This document shows, piece after piece, positions 1 through 10,984 of a stretch of 64,000 nt of DNA. The stretch spans positions 1,558,142-1,622,141 of the forward strand of contig CM067555.1 of assembly GCA_034509755.1 (NCBI GenBank). The letters run 5' to 3'. The translations under genes and the position numbers were made by a program. The stretch's first letter is position 1. Each line of letters begins with the position of its first letter. The notes under the pieces were generated by a model. That model was not told the DNA's origin. It searched no databases and worked only from the letters and a program-made list of their open reading frames with translations. The stretch is from Anisodus tanguticus (taxonomy: Eukaryota > Streptophyta > Magnoliopsida > Solanales > Solanaceae).

Positions 1-922
1 GTTGAATCTCTACCAACGATGCTGAAACCAACCTCCTCTCCGTGTTAGTCTTGGATACTCATAGAAGGTCATGGACGATAGACTGAACTAGGATCACCTT
101 CTTTAAAGGTTACTGACATCTTACTTCACTACAAAGTAATCTCCAATTTATTAGGACTCAGAGAAAAAATCGACACTAGAATTATGGAATCGTTGAAGGA
201 ATTATCATATACAATATTGGAACACACTTACTAAATTTTGGACGAGAAAGGAGAATTTGGGAAGACCCGCAAGTATCTACCGAACGAAACCTTTACATTG
301 AACTAAAAAAAAATACAACTTTCAAATAATTTTCCAAAGCTAGGAGAGAAAGACGTATCACATAATGATAATCCTTTTAATTAAAAACTATTAGTCAATG
401 CACTATATGTCTCACTTAATGGGGAAGTTTTGTCACTTCCTTGAACCAACCACGTGTCCACATGATGCCAAGTGTAAAAAAAATCTTATCTCATAAAATT
501 GTATAATTTATCCCATAAAGCTACAACTCATCAATTAAGAAATAGTGGGCAAATATTATTTATATAAAATTTATCTATTAATGAGTAATTATTATTCATT
601 GTAACAAAAATATAATTTATCAAAATTCTATTTTTCCAATTTAATATCAAGTCAAATTTTTTGTACTATTTAATTCTCAAAAATATAAAACAATGGCTTT
701 CTTTTCTTATGAGAAAACAATATCTATATTAATAAAAAATCACATTTATAAACTTTCTCGTGTCCTTTATATAATTTAAAGTGTATCGAAAAAGTAGTAA
801 TATTAATAAGTATATAAAATCATATTTATCGCACTTTTACAAAAAAACTGTTTCATTTAAAAGAAAATATCATATTAAGGCAATATATAACGGTTTAAAA
901 ATTTATCAAACTTACGGGGCGT
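1..922. other. AT-rich sequence without a gene
   Basis: I see no coding potential, RNA gene or clear repeat here. The few short open frames are AT-rich noise. The stretch ends where recognisable copia coding sequence starts abruptly on the minus strand, near 923. Confidence 0.6.
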
Positions 923-1315
923 TACACGAGCTTTGTGTTTCACTACTTTGTCCCCGCTCTTCTTCAGCTTGAACACACACTTGTTCTGCAAGGCTTTCTT
1001 CCCCTTAGGAAGATTCACCAGTTGATAGGTGTTGTTCTTCTGTAAAAAGCTCATCTCTTCCTCCATCGCTTTCATCCAATTATTTTTGTCGGTATGATAC
1101 AATACTTTCTGAAAGCTTTTTGGCTCCCCCTCACTAGTAATCAAGATATACTTTGAACTAGGATATCTGGTTGATGTCTGCCGCTCCCTAGTAGACCTTC
1201 TAGTCTCGGGCTCCATTATCTCTGGAGGGGTCAGTTGCTCCCCCTGCTCAGCACCTTCTACGTCTTCTTCTTCATCAACTGTTGTTGGTTCTTCGTCTCC
1301 ATGTTCTTCTTGCAC
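923..1315 (-). pseudogene. copia RT N-terminal fragment
   Basis: The minus-strand frame has an acidic linker followed by the RRSTRERQTSTRYPSSKY-type motif and then the NNWMKAMEEEMSFLQKNNTY segment that opens copia reverse transcriptases. It continues to KVVKHKAR, after which homology stops near 923. No catalytic YVDD box is present because the RT core is lost. Confidence 0.85.
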
Positions 1316-1333
1316 GTCTCCCCCATATATGTG

Positions 1334-2359
1334 TTATCTTCTGATAGGGGTAGATATTAGTGTAAGTTCGACTACACCTTTGATATCACGGTCTTGACTT
1401 TTGCTCTCCGAGAGAGTCTCATTTTCACAAAAGATGACATCTCTACTTCTGATCATCTTTCTGTTGACTGGATTCCATAGTCTGTAACTGAATTCTTCAT
1501 CACCATACCTGATAATGATACATGGAATCGCCTTGTTGTCCAGCTTCGACCGTTGTTTCTTTGTTATGTTCGCATATGTTTTACAATCGAAAACTCTAAT
1601 GTGCGAGTATGACACGTCTCTACCAGTCCACACCTTCTCTGATATGTCAAATCCTAAGGGAGAGGATGATGATCGATTGATGAGGTAACATGCAGTACGA
1701 ACAGCTTCACCCCAGAATGGCTTAGATAAAGTTTCCATTCTAAGCATACATCTGACGTGTTCCATAATGGTACGGTTCATTCGTTCAGCTATACCATTAT
1801 GTTGTGTCATTCCATGTACCATCTTTTCATGCCGAATCCCATATTTTGCACAATAGGATTTGAAAAGATGGGATGTGTATTCTCTGCCATTGTTGGTGCA
1901 GAGACACTTTATCTTTCTTTCCATCTCTCGTTCCACCATAACATGAAATTGTTAGAAATGTTTGAAAACCTAATCCTTGATTTTCAACATATAGACTTAT
2001 AACTTTCGTGAAGCATCGTCGATAAAAGTAACAAAATATTTGCTACCCCCCAGGGACTCCACCTCGAGTGGACCACAAACATCTAAATAAACTAGATCTA
2101 ACTTATTCGCCCTTCTCATTCTTTTCTTTGAAAAAGTAACTCTATGTTGGTTTTCAAACAAACAGTGATCACAAGGGTCTAGTGAAGTACCTTTGGCTGA
2201 AGGGATACGAGATTTCCTTGCCAACTGCTGCAATCCTTTCTCACTTATATGAGCCAACCTTCGATGCCACAAGTTTGGTGAAGTATCATCCTCAATAGCA
2301 ATCGTTGAGCCACCACAGAGCTTCACACGTGTCTTGTATAGAGTGAAACACACACTCAC
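1334..2359 (-). pseudogene. copia GAG-pre-integrase and integrase, frameshifted
   Basis: Two minus-strand frames (1997-2359 and 1334-1939) form one domain series. The first holds the pre-integrase histidine/cysteine region (LWHRRLAHISEKGLQQLA, then CDHCLF) and the start of the integrase core (YLDVCGPLEVESLGGSKYFVTF-DD), cut mid-way for display. The second resumes at NNGREYTS with the second catalytic Asp region altered. It contains the QHNGIAERMNRT block with the catalytic Glu. A frameshift or short deletion separates the frames at about 1940-2000. The C-terminal part includes the usual KVWTGRDVSYSHIRVFDC segment. Confidence 0.88.
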
Positions 2360-2683
2360 TCAAGCAACAACCAACGGACCCTTGCTCAACTTCCATTTTC
2401 CGTTTTCGAAAAATTAACTATAACCCTCATTATCCAAGGCATGAATGAATATCAAATTTAATCGTAAATCATGTCATACCTCCTTAAATGTTAGTATGCA
2501 CCCGAGACCCGTCTTTAGGCACACATCTCCAATTACAACAATCGCCGCTCGAGCGGAATTGCCTATCCTTACTCTGTCAAAGTCACCGGCCTTGTAGGTC
2601 GTGAAGAGTTCCTTCTGAGAAACACATTGATATGAGGCTGCTGAATCTATCACCCATTCAGCATCTGAGTCACCAACATGATA

Positions 2684-2986
2684 TTATTCACCCATTTTTA
2701 GTGCTATGTCTTCAACCATCGTCACTGCAGCCTTAGTATTTTGATCTGCGGTGCTTTGGTTATTCAGTTCTTGCTTCAAGAGCTTACAGAACCTTTTTAT
2801 GTGGCCACGCTTTCCACAATGGTAGCACTTTCTTCCGTCTCTTGATTTTGATCGCACTCTTGATTTTCCACGATCACTTGATCTTTGAGTTCTACTTTGG
2901 CCTCGATTTTCTGTGAGAAATGTCTGTCCATCATGATGGCCAAGCTCTTTTCTCCTCCTCTTTTCATTTTGAATGATATCTATCAC
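2684..2986 (-). pseudogene. copia gag zinc-knuckle fragment
   Basis: The frame contains an Arg/Ser-rich stretch followed by a CCHC zinc knuckle, CYHCGKRGHIKRFCK, the retroviral nucleocapsid motif CX2CX4HX4C. It lies between the gag body and the pre-integrase region, as expected. The frame is not continuous with its neighbours. Confidence 0.88.
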
Positions 2987-3046
2987 GATTGCTAAGGATA
3001 ACGTTCTTTCTAGGGCAGAATTGCTCGGGGATATAGCAAGAGTCCC

Positions 3047-3565
3047 TCAGCTATCAAGTAATGATCCTAATAGCAGTAGAGTGTGCACCTCGTCACCGAG
3101 ATTTATCATCGCTGCGAGCCTATTCACGATGTGTTGCACCTCATAAAAATGTTCAGAAACGAGACGCCCTTTTTTGTACTTCAAATTCACAAGTTTTCTA
3201 AATAAGAAAGATTTGTTCTGTGCCGACTTCCTCTTGTAGATATTTTTCAGCTTAGTCCAAAATTTGTAGGCGTAAGTCTCTTTGACTATGTTGTTGAAAA
3301 CAATGTTGTTCATCCATTGTCAAATCGTGGCAAGAGCTTTCCAGTTCACCTTCGGTCGTCTGTGTAACAAAGAAGTTCGGGCTTGTCACTTCCAAAGCGC
3401 AACTTCAAATCGGCCTCCTTGTCTTCTTTGTTGTCTTTGTCGAACGAACACACTCTTTTGGCCTCGATTGGCTCGGACAGATCCTTGCACACAAGCAAGT
3501 CTTCCATTTTTGATCTCCACAACGTGTAGTTCGTCGACGTAGTTTTATCATGGTGTCGATAAATT
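3047..3565 (-). pseudogene. copia gag N-terminal/UBN2 region, frameshifted
   Basis: The frame 3047-3313 matches the UBN2-type gag body (AYKFWTKLKNIYKRKSAQNK, then LVNLKYKKGRLVSEHFYEVQ). Upstream, to about 3565, a second frame reads WRSKMEDLLVCKDLSEPIEA, the usual gag opening. A frameshift joins them at about 3320. The segment starts close to the PBS as in intact elements. Confidence 0.82.
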
Positions 3566-3618
3566 TAAAGGTGTACTCCATTTACTAAAAATAAAATTTA
3601 CTGTTGAACTTAATGAAA

Positions 3619-3629
3619 CTCTGATACCA
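3619..3629 (-). other. primer-binding site of the copia element
   Basis: On the minus strand this reads TGGTATCAGAG, the usual plant copia PBS complementary to the 3' end of initiator methionine tRNA. It lies 2 nt inside the LTR edge at 3632. Confidence 0.9.
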
Positions 3630-3631
3630 CT

Positions 3632-4153
3632 TGTTGAGAATTGGTCAGTAAATTTTATTTATATGTAAATGATCAGCAAAAATAAATACTGGACACTTTT
3701 AATTACCGCACCTACCCAAAAATAATATCCACCATCTAAAATAATATTTACCGTATTTATTAGCAAGAAGAGCAGAGAAGCAATAATGACTTCAAAATTT
3801 TTACGTGAAAACGCTTCTGAATAAGGAAAAAAATCATGGGCCGAGAGGAGCAATTGATATCAATATAATGCGGAATTTTACATTGTGTAGTCAAGAGTAT
3901 AAATATTCAAAATACCACTACACACTTAAAAGAAATAACATTCTTTTTATTTTTCCACCTCACTACAATATCGCTCACGCTCTCTAGTTTTTCTCACAGA
4001 CTATTTCTTGTTTGTGATGCCTAACTCTTCTTTTCTCTCATGTGTTGTGTATCTAAAGATAATGGAGAGCTCCCTATTTATAAGGATGAAAGACCATACT
4101 TGTGTCATCAGTGACATAAGCAAATGATATGAATTTCAAAATTAATTTCAACA
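3632..4153 (-). repeat. 5' LTR of the copia element (522 bp)
   Basis: On the minus strand it begins TGTTGAAATTAATTTTG and ends CAATTCTCAACA, so it has TG...CA termini. It is bounded on its inner side by the PBS. It carries a TATA-box region at about 4072-4083. No partner LTR is in the window. Confidence 0.85.
4072..4083 (-). promoter_or_regulatory. TATA box in copia LTR
   Basis: The minus strand reads TTATAAATAGGG, a plant-type TATA box, about 70 nt inside the 5' edge of the LTR. This matches the position of the U3 promoter in short copia LTRs. Confidence 0.6.
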
Positions 4154-5730
4154 AATATGACTATCAAACTTTCAGCAATGATGGCTGTCAAACTTTGCCA
4201 CTAGATGAAATTTGGCTATTGTCTATCTTTATTAAAAACTTTTCCCAATTATTAACTGGACTCCACACTTCGAACGTACCCCAATCATAAGGGTCCTTTT
4301 TATCATTTTCTCTTCAAATCTCTAAAACTCAAAAACTAGATTTAACAGGAAAACTACAAATGAATTGAGATGAAAAAAGTAGTATTCCTATGTTAAAAAC
4401 TTTATGAAATATTCTTATATTTGGTTTTAAACCTTTTGGGATGCACACCAAAAGGTGACTCTCTCATATGTAAAAGTCCAAAACAGTCAGAACCAGCCCA
4501 AAAAAATTTGTACCTGAAGTCTGACAGACACCTCATACACTTCTGACATTGTTTCCCTCCTTTTTATTTTAAAAAAATTCTACTAATATCCATTATATAA
4601 TATCAACTCTTCTAAAATTCAAAATAAATAACAAAGCAGCAACACATTTCAGAATCATAAACTTCTTTGAATAATTATTGTAGAAATATCAGTGTCTAGA
4701 ATATGAAGTACAATGAGTAGGTTTAATTGTTGTTGTGATAAGATTTGCTAGGAATGAAGGGAAAAAGAATTGAAGTGGAAAAGAGAGATGTGATATAATT
4801 GCTCTAACCACCAACTTTAGAAGAGTTAAATCTTTTTTTAAGAAATCAAATCATATATTATAATTATTATTAATGTCATTCATCAAAAGCCTCCACAATC
4901 ATGAAGCTTCTTGTTGAATGGAGTAATTGATAATTGATTAACACTCTTCTCTGTTCTCTTAAGTACAAAGAGTTACTCTAAAATAAAAAATAAAAGAAGT
5001 ACAAAGAGTTACTTTTTCTTCTTTCTTGGTTAGCTAGTTGTACTAATTAATTCATTTTTAATCATTTGTTATTCAGAAATTAACTAAATTCACTAATTCA
5101 AATTAGCGTCAGAGTTCATTTAAGGTAAATCACCCCCTATCAAAAGTTTCTCTATTCTTAAAACTCAAAAATAAAATTTATGATTAAGGGTGGATGATCC
5201 CATCACATCCCTTGGTGTTAGTATTACATTCATACCTCTTTATAACGAGTAGTTTGTCCTGATTATTTTTTACTGCTATAACAAAATGTTATTATAAAGA
5301 ACTTATAATATAACATAACATAAGAAATCAGTTCCAAAGAAAATTTAATCATTATAGTGAAATGGTGTCATAGAGGATGAAAATCACAGAGAGATGTGAC
5401 TTAGTTTATCTTACCCAATGTTGTTACCCACATTGAATCTCAACTAATCCGAGTTGCGTAAGGTCCATTAAAATGGAAAGCATTTCTTAACATAATTTTT
5501 TTATATTCAAGATTCAAATCCAACACCTCTTATTAAGGGTGAATTTATCCTATTCATCCATCCCACCCTGGACGATGTATTATTTAGTTTGTCAAATAAG
5601 CTTTCCACCAATAATATCACTCTATATGCCATAAAATGTTTTAGCAAATAATTAATCTCAACTTTGAGCCCCCAAAAGTAGAATGTTATTGCTACGGAGG
5701 CTACATTTTGCACCTAGCAATTATATGTGT
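4154..5730. other. AT-rich intergenic sequence
   Basis: No coding sequence or structured repeat is recognised here. Short AT-rich runs and an adenine/thymine skew are all that is visible. Confidence 0.5.
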
Positions 5731-5734
5731 TTTA

Positions 5735-5992
5735 AGTATTATACTAAATTATCCCAGAATTATAATTCTGGGGCTAACTTATTCCATTTAAGAGATGTGA
5801 TAAAATAATCCCAATGTTAATTGGATAAGGTGGGATATCCCATCTTTAAGTTTGGACATCATTTTATACTTTGTTTGGTACAAAGTATAAATTTATCACA
5901 AGATAGATTCTACCAAACATGGTACAAAATTAATCTCAAAGTTAGTGCTAGGATATCCCAGCTTATAACGTGTACCAAACGACCCATAAATA
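5735..5992. mobile_element. MITE-like element
   Basis: This block contains short inverted motifs: CCCAGAATTATAATTCTGGG near the left side and paired TTTGGTAC/GTACCAAAC motifs further right. Its TATCCCA/TGGGATA repeats look like small non-autonomous DNA transposons of Solanaceae. Exact termini and a TSD were not resolved. Confidence 0.4.
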
Positions 5993-6524
5993 TTTAATAT
6001 TTGTACTTTGCTACCATAATAGTATTGTACGCATAACTCAATAATCTTAGGTCATATCTTACATAGATATATTGAAAATTTCATTAGATATGTACATATA
6101 ATAAGCTGCGAACCCAATAATAGAAATATGTTAGGGGTTCGGTGTAATCTAGCGAGAGGTTGCTAGAATCTATAAACTTTAAATTTTGAATCCGCCTCTA
6201 TTTTATATTGATAAGATTGAATCTATACTAGCCCTATAGATATTCAAATAGAACCAAAAAAATTTAAATGTATAAAATTAAAATCTCATAATGTTTCATA
6301 ATTGAGCTGTACCTTTTTAGTTAACTTTTCTCCAATCTATTAATAGTGTTTGAAAAGACCATTAGTTGCCTGCCGTTGTTAGGCCTCTTGGGTAAATTGC
6401 TAATTATTGAAAGTTATAATATTTATTTGCAGTTACTTAAGGAAGTATCCAATCCCCATCAAAAGTGAATGCATTCTTTGAACAAAAAAAAAAGTGAATT
6501 GTTAATGTTAAACAAAGCAATATA

Positions 6525-6565
6525 CCCGTGATATACACCCAATATACAAAAGTGTATATCACGGG
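6525..6565. repeat. perfect 14-bp inverted repeat
   Basis: CCCGTGATATACAC at 6525-6538 is followed after 13 bases by its exact reverse complement at 6552-6565. The CCATCACGG motif recurs at about 6612 and 6648, so this region is a cluster of CCCGTGAT-type motifs. Confidence 0.8.
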
Positions 6566-6659
6566 CAAATGGAGCAAAGCAGCAAAGCAGTCTTGGATAA
6601 GGCCCATTACTGGTCCATCACGGACAGTAATCAGTGGCCCATCACGGGCTGTTTAATAT

Positions 6660-6865
6660 GTGTATGTATGGTATATATTGTTGTAATATTGTAGTGTAAA
6701 TGTTACCTTAAATAGTCTTATACACTTACCATAATTATATAGTTAGAATTATGGTATAATAAGGTTTTAGGAGTAGAATATGAATATGATTCTCCTATTA
6801 TGTAACTTGTATATATACTTTTCAATTAATGAAAATAATCAAGGAGATTATTTTTTTCAGTTAAC
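6660..6865 (+). repeat. possible LTR 3' end fragment
   Basis: The tail reads TAACTTGTATATATAC, then AATGAAAATAATCAAG, then a T-rich stretch and CAGTTAACA. This resembles the U5/3' end of plant copia LTRs. No start, PBS or partner LTR is seen, so this is a tentative call. Confidence 0.3.
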
Positions 6866-6869
6866 AACC

Positions 6870-7240
6870 TCTTCTGCAATAGCAATCACATTGTAAAACA
6901 AGCTTTTAGTCTAGCTTTGCTGTGAAACATCAGATATTTCCACTGGACTCTAGGTAGATCACCTATTAGTTGCAAATAGCAAGATCTAATCAGGTTCTTG
7001 GTTAGAATGGGAGGGTCTTGCATTTGCAACATAATGCTCTTTGAAGTCAAAATTTTCCTAGTCATCCAACTAGCTTGTTGAGGTATCACACAATCCCTCA
7101 ACTGCTGGTCTTTTACATAGTAGGTGTGAGTTCACTTGATCCACAATTTGTCTTCTTCCCAGCATAGCCTTGCCACTGCTGTCAGATTCCATTTCTGTAG
7201 GTTAACTAGATTCAGAACCCCAACAGATACATGACAACAC
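6870..7240 (-). pseudogene. LINE (L1-type) C-terminal zf-RVT fragment
   Basis: The minus strand reads a decayed LINE ORF2 C-terminus: GVLNLVNLQKWNLTAVARLC, then WEEDKLW, RDCVIPQQASWMTRKIL, and a downstream RVQWKYLMFHSKARLKA block. This is the segment linking the RT to the zinc-binding zf-RVT domain in plant L1 elements. Only a fragment remains. Confidence 0.7.
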
Positions 7241-7250
7241 ATTCTTTCCT

Positions 7251-7368
7251 ATGCCACCAGAGGGGCAGTTCGGTGCACTAAGCTCTCGCTATGCGCGAGG
7301 TCCGAAAAAGGACAGAACCACAAGGGTATGTTGTACGCAGCCTTACCTTGCATTTCTTGACACCAGAG
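7251..7368 (+). mobile_element. tRNA-derived SINE with short TSD
   Basis: The body has the recognisable GGTGCACTAAGCTCTCGCTA, GGTCCGAAAAAGGACAG and GTACGCAGCCTTACC blocks of a common Solanaceae SINE. A near-perfect TSD is present: ATGCCACCAGAG at 7251-7262 and TGACACCAGAG at 7358-7368. A related copy lies on the other strand at 35567-35650. Confidence 0.72.
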
Positions 7369-8599
7369 ATTTCTTGGTAATAATTCCCTCTCCTGACCAC
7401 ACATAAATTCTGCACAACCCATCAATGATGGGCTATGTTGTAGTCAAAGAAAAGATTGTCCCAACTCTCTAAATAGTAGTAGTAATAATATCATAGTGAA
7501 ATGTAGCAATTATTGGTAGTAAAACATTTTTTTTATGTTAAATGCAAAATTGACAATATTGACAAAAATGGACTTATCTCTAATAATAAGTTGGAGGACA
7601 AACATTTAAAATTGAAGGTACTAGAGCATCCTAAGAAAGTAAGATTTATTTATTATTTTCAAAGCAAAATGTTAAAGATCAAGAACGTTGTGACTACGTG
7701 CCCTTAGTGGCCTACCAAATAAGATTTCTAACAACATTTTATGTTAAGTTTGTACCAAAAATATATTTAACCTTTAATTAATTAAAATATAATTTTTAAT
7801 CTCTTTATTTATGAACCTTTATAATTTTATCATAATTATTAGCCACCTCACTACTTAATTATTCATGTGTTATGTTAAGTTTGTACCAAAAATCTGTTAT
7901 TATACATTACGTATCACTTGAATGTTGTTAATATATCCTCAATTCTAGTTTCACAAATTATTGCTATGAAACGCAAAAAACTTTGATTAATCAATCTTCG
8001 AGCCTTGGAGAAAGTAATAAATCCGATTCTCAAGCACTACTATCATACCCTTTCATTTTAGATTCGACTTCCCTACTAAGTCAAATCTTATTATCTTGAC
8101 GTATCAGTCAAGTGTAGCATAACACGAAATTGATAAACAAAACGGTTCATAAAACACAATAAAAATTATAGAAATTTAATCTCACAAATGGAGTCTGAAT
8201 ATTCTAAAATAATCTGAATATAATATACTTTTTACGAAAAAGAGCTAAATTTCAACCAATTAAAGATGAAATTTATTTCGTCGACTCACAAAGATCATAA
8301 ATTAAAATTATACAATAACTAAGGGACCAAAGTGCTATTATCCCTTTAATAAGAACATGTGCCAACAATTATAAGATACACCAATTTAGTCATCGGAATA
8401 GTTGAATGACAAAGGAGGGGAAATTAAAATCCAGCTGGACTACATCGAACAATTTGATCTCTTCTGAGATAGGACTTTGTAGATCAAACCGGAAAGCTAG
8501 ATATAAAAAAAATACAACAATTTAGTTCGAATCCTAAGATACATGGGACCCACTTTCTACTCCTTAGGGAGTGGACCCCATGTTATGAAGAAGGACCAC
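7369..8599. other. intergenic sequence upstream of the kinase gene
   Basis: AT-rich, with no gene. A motif GGGACCAAAGTGCTATTA near 8323 resembles the terminus of the MITE at 18391-19132, so a decayed relative may lie here. The proximal promoter of the kinase gene should fall in the last few hundred bases. Confidence 0.4.
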
Positions 8600-8844
8600 A
8601 TAATTTTAAAAGAAAACAAAAACACAGAAAGAGAGAAAAAATTTCACTGCATGTAAATGAAATTAGAAAAAAGTTGAAGAAAAAGAATAGTGTGTTCCTA
8701 TCTCTCATTGTTCTTCACATCTTTGTCCACTGAAATAGCATTTCTTCTTTCAACTTTCACTCTTTGAGAATCTGAAACCATTTATTCTGTAATTTATTAA
8801 AGTTTTGTGCTTTAGGTCTTCATTTGTATCAGTTGCTTTTGCAG
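8600..8844 (+). other. predicted 5' UTR exon of the kinase gene
   Basis: A purine- then pyrimidine-rich, ATG-poor segment ends in a good donor, GCAG|GTAATG at 8844/8845. The matching acceptor TCATTACAG|GTTG is at 10811/10812, just upstream of the coding exon. The 5' edge is a guess. Confidence 0.5.
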
Positions 8845-8872
8845 GTAATGTCTTTTTTTTTTCTTTATCATA

Positions 8873-9635
8873 TTTTCTTGATTTGCTAGTTTTGTTGAGC
8901 TTTAATATGTTTTGTTGGTAGTTTTGGACACCCTTTTGCTTAATATTAGTGGGTCTTTGAGTTAACCTTCTAATTTACATTGATTTCTAAGCTACATATT
9001 TTCTTGATTTGCTTGTTTTGTTGAGCTTTCAACTTTTTGTTCATAGTTTTGGACACCCTTTTGCTTAAATCTTATTGGGTCTCTTGAGTTAACCTTCTAA
9101 TTTGCATTGGTTTCTAAGCTACACATTTTCTTGATTTGCTAGTTCTGTTGAGCTTTGAACTTTTTGTTCATAGTTTTGGACACCCTTTTGCTTAAATCTT
9201 ATTGGGTCTCTTGAGTTAACCTTCTAATTTGCATTGGTTTCTAAGCTACACATTTTCTTGATTTGCTAGTTCTGTTGAGCTTTGAACTTTTTGTTCATAG
9301 TTTTGGACACCCTTTTGCTTAAATCTTATTGGGTCTCTTGAGTTAACCTTCTAATTTGCATTGGTTTCTAAGCTACATATTTTCTTGATTTGCTAGTTCT
9401 GTTGAGCTTTGAACTTTTTGTTCACAGTTTTGGACACCCTTTTGCTTAAATCTTATTGGGTCTCTTGAGTTAACCTTCTAATTTGCATTGGTTTCTAAGC
9501 TACATATTTTCTTGATTTGCTAGTTCTGTTGAGCTTTGAACTTTTTGTTCATAGTTTTGGACACCCTTTTGCTTAATCTTAGTGGGTTTCTTGAGTTGAA
9601 CCTCCTAATTTGCATTGATTTCTAAGCTGCTACCT
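8873..9635 (+). repeat. 127-bp tandem repeat, about six copies, in the leader intron
   Basis: The marker TTTTCTTGATTTGCT recurs at 8873, 8999, 9126, 9253, 9380 and 9507, spaced 126, 126/127, 127, 127 and 127 bp. Central copies are almost identical and the outer ones more diverged, as expected from unequal exchange. The array lies entirely within the predicted leader intron 8845-10811. Confidence 0.93.
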
Positions 9636-10331
9636 TTTCTTTCTTGCATTATTTGTTATTGACTTTATGTGCTTTTGAATTTGTACTGAAACTTGTAAGT
9701 TTTTCCCTTTTGTGTGTCTTTCTAACGGGCAAGTAACATGTACTTTCAAAAGTTTTTGCAGTTAGTTCTTTTGGACAATTTGCTTTTCTTTGTTGTTATC
9801 TTCATTTTTGTAGCATTTTCCTTCTTTTTTTTCCAGGATGAGGGTTAGCTAGGTGGGTGGTTTGGATTTGTGAGTTTGAAATTGTTTTTATTTCCATTTT
9901 CTCTTGCAAAAATGGTAGAAGTTGAAAACTAAATCCCATATTTTCACCTTTTCTTCTTGAAAGTTGATGTCTTTTTCTTATTCTGAACTTTTTGTTGTAC
10001 TTCAATTGAAATGGATCTATGCCGTTGAAATGAATGTATATTCATAGATGAATTAGGCTTCTAAGGACCAATTTTGACACTTGATTAAAAAGATAGGGTA
10101 TTCAGACTGCCTGAGAGTTCTTTGAGAAATATAATACTCTCTAAATATTTAACAACATCCATTTTTTTATTTATCCGACTCAGAGGAATATGATAATGAA
10201 ATGAGATCTGGTATTGTGAAAAAGATTTCACAGCACCACAATATCTTCGTTGGATCTATGTGGAATCTTTGGCCTCAAAATTTGGGCCAATGGTTACTGA
10301 CATCTTAGCAATTGGGGTTATTCACAGTTAT

Positions 10332-10621
10332 TCCTGAGAAACTACGTCAAAATGGAACAATGCTTACTTTGAAAATAAAAGGGCTCACATATCCAGAATC
10401 AAAAATACTTTTCTCCAAAATCTGTTCTTCTGGTGTAAAAGAGGTTTAATTTATAGTATGGATCAGTTTTTGGAGTTTTTAGATTTGTTAGGTAATTTGT
10501 AACTGTGTTTCGCTGTTGTAGGTGCTGACTGCTTCTGATGTAGTCTTTTGTACCTCCTTGTTACTTTTAGTAATAAAATTTTACCTTGTCAAAAAAAAAA
10601 ATCCTGAGAAATTATGTCCAA
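10332..10621 (+). mobile_element. 5'-truncated LINE 3' end with poly(A) and TSD
   Basis: The insert (about 10353-10600) ends TTTTACCTTGTC followed by an A-run at 10591-10600. It is flanked by target duplications TCCTGAGAAACTACGTCAA at about 10332-10350 and TCCTGAGAAATTATGTCCAA at 10602-10621. The ACCTTRTC-poly(A) end is shared with the LINE pieces at 50560 and 51194. It lies in the leader intron. Confidence 0.75.
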
Positions 10622-10816
10622 GTACAAGTTCTTGCACAAGTGTCTATAATTCTGTTCTCTGTTAAATGAAATGCTTGATAATCATCCATCTTTTTATCCT
10701 CGTGTTTGTGCATTTATTGTAAGCATTTTATATGGCGATGATTCTGATTTTTAAGGAATACAGTAGCTGGTACTTTACTTATTTCATAATAGAATTCAAT
10801 TATCATTACAGGTTGA

Positions 10817-10861
10817 ATGGCAGTCAATTGCATGATTGAGTTGAGCACATGGAGGGACTGA
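10817..10861 (+). promoter_or_regulatory. upstream ORF 1 in kinase leader
   Basis: ATG at 10817 opens a 14-codon frame ending TGA at 10859-10861. It lies in the leader part of the second exon (10812-10984), before the main ATG. It is not in frame-continuity with the kinase. Confidence 0.55.
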
Positions 10862-10890
10862 AAATTAGAAATTTGGATTGCATGTGACAT

Positions 10891-10962
10891 ATGAAGCTCA
10901 TGTATCATGTATGGACTTCCAAAATTAATCCTTTTACCTTCTGGTTGCTGAGTGCTCAGTGA
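10891..10962 (+). promoter_or_regulatory. upstream ORF 2 in kinase leader (23 aa)
   Basis: ATG at 10891 opens a 23-codon frame ending TGA at 10960-10962, only 22 nt before the main start at 10985. Spliced leader sequence would place both uORFs between the cap and the kinase start, so they could limit translation. The peptide is rich in aromatic residues. Confidence 0.55.
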
Positions 10963-10984
10963 TTTCTCCGACCAGTTCGAAGTG

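Larger units (their letters stand above)
923..4153 (-). mobile_element. Ty1/copia retrotransposon, 5' half with one LTR, degenerate
   Basis: Reading on the minus strand the order is LTR, methionine-tRNA primer-binding site, gag, CCHC knuckle, GAG-pre-integrase, integrase, start of reverse transcriptase. This gag to IN to RT order is diagnostic of Ty1/copia. The polyprotein is split by several frameshifts and stops. It ends abruptly at about position 923, inside the first conserved block of the reverse transcriptase, so most of RT, all of RNase H and the 3' LTR are missing. This is a dead, truncated copy. The truncation point joins plain AT-rich DNA with no visible second LTR. Confidence 0.9.

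Noticed and set aside
781..972. 63-aa frame in the AT-rich left end
   Set aside because: Lys/Ile/Tyr-rich noise spanning the copia truncation point.
8873..9635. CRISPR-like array
   Set aside because: The units are contiguous 127-bp repeats without unique spacers, and the organism is a plant.
10952..10984. Extended kinase N-terminus starting at a GTG codon
   Set aside because: Nuclear plant genes start at ATG. The first in-frame ATG is 10985 and gives the expected MGS start.
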